From: Pseudonocardiales bacterium
GTDB lineage: Bacteria; Actinomycetota; Actinomycetes; Mycobacteriales; Pseudonocardiaceae
DNA length: 61,668 bases
Assembly: GCA_023252195.1 (NCBI GenBank)
Contig: JAHEXI010000008.1
Coordinates: forward strand, 1 to 61,668
Direction: 5' to 3'
Part shown: positions 57,133 through 61,668 of the stretch, piece after piece
Numbering within the stretch: position 1 is the first letter of the stretch
Layout: each line of letters opens with the position of its first letter
Position numbers and translations under genes: made by a program
Notes under the pieces: model-generated
Told to the model about the DNA's origin: nothing
Databases searched by the model: none
Seen by the model: only the letters and a program-made list of their open reading frames with translations

Positions 57133-58008
57133 ATGATGCCCGATAACAACGACACCACCGCGTTTGTGTCCACAAAAGTCGAGCTCGGCGAGATGGCGTT
57201 CAACGTCATCGACGTCGGCGAAGGCTCCCCGGTTCTACTGCTGCACGGTTTCCCGGACCGAGCGACCATGTGGCGCCACCAGATCCATGCTCTCCTTAAG
57301 GCCGGGCACCGGGTCATCGCTCCCGATCTGCGCGGCTTCGGCGACAGCAGCAGACCGGATCGCGTCGAGGACTACGCCCTCCCCCTCGTCCTCCACGACA
57401 TCACCGGCTTGCTCGACCACCTCGGCATCGACAGCGTCTCCGTCGCCGGCCACGACTGGGGCGCGCTGCTCGGCTGGCTCCTGGCTGGCACCACACCCGA
57501 GAGAGTGAACAGGCTGGCCGCCCTGTCGGTCGGACATCCCGACGCTGTCTTCGGAGCCGGGTTCACACAAAAGCAGCTGTCCTGGTACGTGCTGTGGTTC
57601 CAGTTTCCCGGCATCGCCGAGGAACAGATGCCAGCCAACGACTGGAGCTGGTACCGGCAATGGATCCATGACGGCCGCCTCCGTGACGACGACATCGACC
57701 TCGATCGGCAACTCACCGACCTAGCGCGGCCCGGCGCCCTCACCGCGGGCCTAAGCTGGTACCGCGCGAACCTCTCCCCCGAGATCTTCGCCCTCAACCA
57801 GGTCAACTTCGGAATGTCCACGATCACCTGCCCGGTACTGGGCGTCTGGAGCGATGGCGATCCCGCGCTCGGCGAACAACAGATGACCGACTCCGAGAAA
57901 TACCTCAGCGGCCCATGGCGCTACGAGAAGATCACCGGCGTCGACCACTGGATCCCCACTCACGCCACCACCCACACGAACGAACTCCTCACAGAATTCT
58001 TCACCTAA
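57133..58008 (+). CDS. Alpha/beta hydrolase, epoxide hydrolase-like
   Basis: 291 residues. HGFPD (oxyanion loop, residues 39-43), nucleophile aspartate in AGHDWGALLGWLL near 110, the acid in VWSDGDPAL and the histidine in GVDHWIPTHA form the triad of the epoxide hydrolase/dehalogenase group. An aspartate nucleophile excludes simple esterases. Cap-domain aromatic residues (WYRQW, SWYRANL) fit an epoxide hydrolase. ATG 57133 or 57136. Next to a monooxygenase, so epoxide formation and opening may be linked. Confidence 0.85.
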   Translation: MMPDNNDTTAFVSTKVELGEMAFNVIDVGEGSPVLLLHGFPDRATMWRHQIHALLKAGHRVIAPDLRGFGDSSRPDRVEDYALPLVLHDITGLLDHLGIDSVSVAGHDWGALLGWLLAGTTPERVNRLAALSVGHPDAVFGAGFTQKQLSWYVLWFQFPGIAEEQMPANDWSWYRQWIHDGRLRDDDIDLDRQLTDLARPGALTAGLSWYRANLSPEIFALNQVNFGMSTITCPVLGVWSDGDPALGEQQMTDSEKYLSGPWRYEKITGVDHWIPTHATTHTNELLTEFFT

Positions 58009-58043
58009 CCGCTCCACCCTCACCCCTGGCCAAGTGGTCGCAG

Positions 58044-58085
58044 TGGAGACGAAGGGACTTGAACCCTCAACCCCCACCTTGCAAA
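58044..58085 (-). repeat. att-like tRNA-Ala 3' half, inverted
   Basis: On the minus strand, 58085-58044 matches the real tRNA-Ala (36340-36381) from anticodon loop TTTGCAA through the T-arm to the discriminator A with one mismatch in the anticodon stem. The 5' half is absent. Repeat copy C abuts it. It is a second scar of integration with tRNA-Ala identity, 18 kb from the intact gene and in opposite orientation. Confidence 0.9.
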
Positions 58086-58097
58086 GGAGCAGACAGT

Positions 58098-58274
58098 CAC
58101 GCGGTGTGAGCCGGGAAGCGTTCCCATGCACGGTCAATGAGTTCTTGTCCGCTAGAGCCGGTGATTCCCCGTGAGCCACCATGGGAACAGGCACGCGAGG
58201 GCACGAACCAAGATCACCAGGCGCATGAGGTGTCCCGCTGCCGCAGGGCATGAGGGGGAAGCGGGTATCCCGTC
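58098..58274 (-). repeat. Dispersed repeat, copy C
   Basis: About 177 bases, minus strand, the closest match to copy A: GACGGGATACCCG, GGTGATCTTGGTTCGTGCCC, GGGAATCACCGGCTCT, GGACAAGAACTCATTGACCG and GGGAACGCTTCCCGGCTCAC. It ends 12 bases before the tRNA-Ala half, tying the repeat to the end of an integrated element. Bases 58275-58600 show no gene. Confidence 0.78.
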
Positions 58275-58619
58275 GCGTCGGCGGCCTTGCTTGGAGCCTC
58301 CTGGTTGCTGACGGGGCGGGATACCTGCGCCACTGGTAACCCACCACTTTCGAGCCCAGCTCTGCTGGCCATCCTGGAGCCAAGGCCCGCCGGAGGCACC
58401 TGTTCTTGATTGAAAGCTTGGGAATCTCCCTACCGTGCCTAGTCGCTGACCGGCACGAACAGGGTCGCGGGTCGATCTTCGTGGCCCTCGGCTCACCCAC
58501 CACGCAGGATCTTGTTAATGACGCTGTTCCCGCTGTCGCTAGAGTTGAGAGTCCGCACACGCCCCCCGCTGGGCCCATAGACGCGAGGTCGGGACGCGTC
58601 ATGATGAGGAGGCCACAAG

Positions 58620-58823
58620 GTGGCACAGGGCACGGTGAAGTGGTTCAACGGTGAGAAGGGCTTTGGTTTCATCAGCCCTGACGGGGACGGCCCGGACGTG
58701 TTCGTGCACTTCTCAGCGATCGTGGGATCGGGTTACCGGAATCTTGAGGAAAACCAGCGGGTTGAGTTCGAAGTCACCCAAGGCCAGCGCGGACCCCAGG
58801 CCGCAGATGTCCGCGCTATATAG
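58620..58823 (+). CDS. Cold-shock protein (CspA family)
   Basis: A 67-residue single-stranded nucleic acid binding protein: [19 protein letters not shown] (RNP-1), DVFVHFSAI (RNP-2), and the C-terminal [17 protein letters not shown] chaperone during cold or general stress. GTG start with GAGGAGG upstream. All aromatic contacts are conserved, so it should work. It sits in accessory DNA rather than in a core location. Confidence 0.93.
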   Translation: MAQGTVKWFNGEKGFGFISPDGDGPDVFVHFSAIVGSGYRNLEENQRVEFEVTQGQRGPQAADVRAI

Positions 58824-59260
58824 AGACACGCAAAGAGGCACCGGATTCTGGGCCTGACACGATCGGCACTGCGACGAGATGCCGTTGCTTGGCACTAGTC
58901 AGACGCATCGACAACCTGCATTTCTCCCTCGCCACGACGGTGCTGACGGACACGTCGCCGTGATGACGTACCACCCATCCGTGCTGATCAACGACGGCCC
59001 TGACAGCACTGGATCAGAACGTTCATCATGCACGCCACGACGGTTGAGGATCGGGCGATCGCGGACCGACTCAGCGGTTTAGTCGACGCGCATCGCGCCG
59101 AGTCTGATGACGCCGATGAAGCGGAGTGACTGGATAAGGATGATGATGGCTACGACGACTCGTCCAGCGCTCTCGTCCGTTGAGCTAGTGGCACGCGGAC
59201 CTTCGACACCGACCGCAACAAAGGAGCAGGATGACTCTAGAACTGGTGCCTTTAGGGTGG

Positions 59261-59411
59261 AGCGGGTGACGGGAATCGAACCCGCGTCTAGAGCTTGGGA
59301 ACCCTACAATGATGCCCTGGTCACGGCGCTAACCTGCGGTGGACTGTGGTCGGGAGTGGCCCCTGTTGACCGCTACTGACCGCCGCTTGTGGCACGCGTA
59401 TGGCACGACGG
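59261..59411 (-). repeat. att-like tRNA-Gly(CCC) 3' half with shared flank, copy 2
   Basis: On the minus strand, 59301-59261 is again the tRNA-Gly 3' half (loop TTCCCAA, GCTCTAGACGCGGG, acceptor CACCCGC). The flank to 59411 resembles that of copy 1, including TTGTGGCACGCGTATGGCAC. Same orientation as copy 1, 4.09 kb apart. The surrounding 58824-59801 has no convincing gene; a 33-codon frame at 59028-59129 is too short to judge. Confidence 0.85.
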
Positions 59412-59801
59412 TGGGTCTAGTTTCGCGCCGCGCGAGCCGTGATTAGGCATGTCGACAGCGAACAAAGTTGCGCTGCTAGCGCAAGATGTCACCAGGTAAT
59501 GGTTAAAGCGCCAGCCTTCCGACTTTAAGGACTCAAGCTAATGGTTCATTGAACGAGCACAGGTCGATTGTTCTAGCTTATTTCGACAATGCGCAGCTTA
59601 TTCATGCAGTATCCTTTTAAAGTACCCGTTTTAAAGTTTAGATCATTTTCAGTGGTACGCAGTTCGGGGCGAGGCCTCGCTTGCAGGTGCGCCGGTACGC
59701 GATGCCCCCAAGGCGGGTACGGTGTTGCCACCGGGATGGACGGTGGGGCCAGACAACCACGACAGGGAAGAACTGACCCTCTTGTGACGGATCGGAGAGA
59801 G

Positions 59802-60356
59802 ATGAATATCCTAGACGTCGGTGCTAAGTTGGCTTCGATTGGCGGATTTATCCTCTCGCTTCTTGTGGCGATCGGTGGTTATGTTAATCACCGCCGGAAT
59901 CGACGGAATGATGCGACTGCGCCAACATCTACATTTTACTCTATTGCCCGGCTCGTCAGAACAATGCTAATCGCCATCTACGTGTTGACCTTCTCAATGC
60001 TCGCAGCTTTTTTCGATCTGGATTACGTCATATTCTTGTTCTTTGGTGTAACGTCGTTCGTAATCGGTGACCTCTGCGGGCAGAGCCTGCTGGACTGGGT
60101 CAACCGGCCGGATGCCTTAGACGACCAGTTTGCAAGACACAGGCGCGCCGATTCAATCGCAACAATATTTTGGATTGTTCTATTGGTTGCACTCAACATA
60201 ACCGCGATGGTTGCCCTGTTCAGTTACTTCCCGAGGGTTGGCATCCTGATGCAGGTGATTCTGACGTGCGTCTTTTGTACGGCGGTCACCTTTCTTCCGT
60301 ACCATGCAAATATTCGAGCCGGTCGACACGACAGTGATCGACCTTTAGGTAAATAA
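59802..60356 (+). CDS. Hypothetical four-helix membrane protein
   Basis: 184 residues from the ATG at 59802 (GGAGAGAG upstream). Four hydrophobic segments at about 10-25, 48-68, 72-90 and 118-140, with another at 150-170: FILSLLVAIGGYV, LIAIYVLTFSMLAAFF, VIFLFFGVTSFVIG, IFWIVLLVALNITAMVALFS, VILTCVFCTAVTFL. No family recognised. Base composition is clearly AT-richer than the core, indicating transfer. In the element to the right of the tRNA-Gly copy 2. Confidence 0.7.
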   Translation: MNILDVGAKLASIGGFILSLLVAIGGYVNHRRNRRNDATAPTSTFYSIARLVRTMLIAIYVLTFSMLAAFFDLDYVIFLFFGVTSFVIGDLCGQSLLDWVNRPDALDDQFARHRRADSIATIFWIVLLVALNITAMVALFSYFPRVGILMQVILTCVFCTAVTFLPYHANIRAGRHDSDRPLGK

Positions 60357-60601
60357 GTACTTCCTCCCGATGTAACAGCTAGTGAGGTCGTGGTATTTAT
60401 ATGATGACGCTTTTGTTTGGTCATGAGCTGGGGAACTACATGGCTTGTGCAGGACAGACCCGTTGAGCAGCGGTTTCGGCTGACCGTGGTTAGCCGTGAA
60501 AGACCGTAGGTGCTCCCACATAGGGTACGTAGAGGGCACGGACTTCTTGCCCGCACACGGACCCTGCTCCTGCCCCGTTCCCTCGTCCTGGCCACCTTGC
60601 T

Positions 60602-60683
60602 CGTTGCGATGGTGGTGTCAATGGTGGCGTTGCGCCATCGCAGTGCGACGCCGTTAGGCGCCATTGACACCACCATCGCAACG
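60602..60683. repeat. Perfect 23-bp inverted repeat
   Basis: 60602-60624 (CGTTGCGATGGTGGTGTCAA then TGG) is the exact reverse complement of 60661-60683, with a 36-base loop. Bases 60357-60857 otherwise contain no supportable gene. It could be the end of a small transposable sequence, a strong terminator, or a structured RNA. Confidence 0.75.
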
Positions 60684-60857
60684 TGGACGATCTCGGGCCG
60701 AGGGAACGTCAACCTTAAACCCAAGGATTCTCGGACCGTGGCCGTGGTTGTTTTTGGATAGTGCTGATTACCTGCGGCTTTGCTACTGCAACGCTAGTCG
60801 CCTGTGCTTGCTTGTGGTTATCTGGATGTGTTTTGTGACCATAAAGTGTCCAAACGA

Positions 60858-61109
60858 TCATTGGCGCAGCAAGATCCTCACTGTGACGCCCTTCGGACGG
60901 CGTGCTTGCCACCAATCCCATAGCGTCCGGGCCGTGCTCACGCCGTTGAGCACCAGGCCGATCACCGCGATCACCAACTCAGGAGAACGGTCGACCTCCA
61001 CCGCGGACACGGTCTCGCCCTCGCGAGCCGCGCCCGCCATCACCGCCCGCAACTCCCGCGCCAGCGCCTCAGCGTCTGGTCCCGACACCTCGATCGAGGC
61101 CGTCGTCAC
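60858..61109 (-). CDS. EACC1-like effector-associated protein
   Basis: 83 residues from GTG 61107-61109, which has GAGGAG seven bases upstream; a GTG at 61122-61124 would overlap the TPR gene. Features: SIEVSGPDAEALARELRAVM, then PELVIAVIGLVLNGVSTART as a possible membrane helix, then LWDWWQARRPKGVTVRILLR. This matches the effector-associated constant component 1 pattern (EACC1) described in actinobacterial conflict systems, where it accompanies variable effector or NTPase proteins. Co-transcribed with the TPR gene upstream. Confidence 0.75.
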   Translation of the reverse strand: MTTASIEVSGPDAEALARELRAVMAGAAREGETVSAVEVDRSPELVIAVIGLVLNGVSTARTLWDWWQARRPKGVTVRILLRQ

Positions 61110-61113
61110 AATC

Positions 61114-61668
61114 TCACTCCTCACCCGTAGCCCGGCCGCCCGAAGGCCGCTCTGATCGCACATATTCTTGACGGACTTGTTCGAGTGTGGCGGTGTCGGA
61201 TTCCAGGTCGGGGTGGCCGATCTGGCGGTCGAGTTCGATGACCTGCTCCAGCTCAGCGACCGCCCGGTCGAGTTGTCCCTGCCCGCGGTAGACCATCGCC
61301 AGGTTGAAGCGAGTGACGGCTTCGCCGGCGCGGTCACCGACCTCCCTCATGATCGGCAGGGCCTGCTGGTAGTAGTCGAGGGCCTGCTCACCCTGCCCCC
61401 ACCGGTCGTACACGAGACCGATGTTGGTCAGCGTGGCGGCTTCGCCGGCGCGGTCACCGACCTCCCGACGGATCGGTAGGGCCTGCTGGTAGTAGTCGAG
61501 GGCCTGCTCACCCTGCCCCCACCCGGCGTACACGCCGCCGATGTTGTTCAGCGTGGCGGCTTCGCCGGCGCGGTCACCGACCTCCCAACGGATCGGTAGG
61601 GCCTGCTGGTAGTAGTCGAGGGCCTGCTCACCCTGCCCCCACCCGGCGTACACGCCGCCGATGTTGTT
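61114..61668 (-). CDS. TPR protein with near-identical repeats (5' end outside window)
   Basis: At least 184 residues; the start lies beyond the right edge. Tetratricopeptide repeats of 40 residues (GWGQGEQALDYYQQALPIRR, EVGDRAGEAATLNNIGGVYA) occur three times almost unchanged, then a more diverged repeat (FNLAMVYRGQGQLDRAVAEL, EQVIELDRQIGHPDLESDTA) and a charged tail. Such tails are typical of NB-ARC/STAND or CHAT-associated TPR proteins. The EACC1-like gene begins 5 bases after its stop. The missing N-terminus should hold the enzymatic or NTPase domain. Confidence 0.82.
   Translation of the reverse strand, partial: NNIGGVYAGWGQGEQALDYYQQALPIRWEVGDRAGEAATLNNIGGVYAGWGQGEQALDYYQQALPIRREVGDRAGEAATLTNIGLVYDRWGQGEQALDYYQQALPIMREVGDRAGEAVTRFNLAMVYRGQGQLDRAVAELEQVIELDRQIGHPDLESDTATLEQVRQEYVRSERPSGGRATGEE
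61318..61668. repeat. 120-bp tandem repeats encoding TPR units
   Basis: Units begin at about 61318, 61438 and 61558, each 120 bp and nearly identical (for example GGTCACCGACCTCCC and GGCCTGCTGGTAGTAGTCGA in each). The third is cut by the window edge. DNA-level identity in all codon positions points to recent duplication or gene conversion rather than old divergence. Confidence 0.85.

Noticed and set aside
59028-59129. A 33-codon frame with an acidic end
   Set aside because: Too short, no family match and no strong ribosome binding site; kept only as a note.

Overview
The window is GC-rich DNA from an actinobacterium. Core gene order, several DUF397 plus XRE/DUF5753 pairs, a DUF574-type methyltransferase and a DLW-39 peptide gene point to the Pseudonocardiaceae or a close relative; that family assignment is inference. 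The left two thirds is the replication-origin core: trxB-trxA-cwlM, a GNAT gene, an aminotransferase, a D-Ala-D-Ala-ligase-like gene, parB-parA-rsmG-jag-yidC-yidD-rnpA-rpmH on the minus strand, then dnaA, gnd, recF, dciA (DUF721), gyrB, gyrA, a DUF3566 gene, tRNA-Ile and tRNA-Ala on the plus strand.

This core is broken open in four places. (1) 3.2-7.9 kb: an operon of a DUF262 (ParB/GmrS-like) protein and a HipA-type kinase with no HipB, next to an XRE/DUF397 pair. (2) 19.5-26.2 kb: between dnaA and gnd lie two toxin-antitoxin pairs, a gene cut by two in-frame stops, a frameshifted MFS transporter, a 2'-5' RNA ligase-like gene and an XRE-type regulator. The dnaN gene normally found here is absent. 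The best oriC candidate (DnaA boxes, GC-rich spacer, CTA trinucleotide run, AT-rich stretch) lies at 26.2-26.5 kb, directly before gnd and 6.7 kb from dnaA. (3) 31.4-32.5 kb: an orphan PIN toxin and a pRiA4b ORF-3-like gene separate gyrB from gyrA. (4) 36.35-40.1 kb: an island bounded by a 36-bp duplication of the tRNA-Ala 3' end, with a decayed tyrosine integrase.

From 40 to 51 kb there is regulatory and transport content: a GAF/SpoIIE phosphatase, another XRE/DUF397 pair, an acetoacetate-decarboxylase-like gene, and a tightly overlapped operon of a KimA-like potassium permease with a shortened KdpD-type kinase and a KdpE-type regulator. From 51 kb to the right edge is accessory DNA: a strikingly AT-rich PI-PLC-like gene, a flavin monooxygenase and an epoxide-hydrolase-like gene, a cold-shock gene, two copies of a tRNA-Gly(CCC) 3' half with shared flanks (remnants of tandem integrations), an inverted tRNA-Ala 3' half, and three copies of a ~160-180 bp repeat, one of which abuts an att-like sequence. 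The right edge cuts a TPR protein with almost identical tandem repeats, followed by an EACC1-like gene, a pairing typical of actinobacterial conflict systems.
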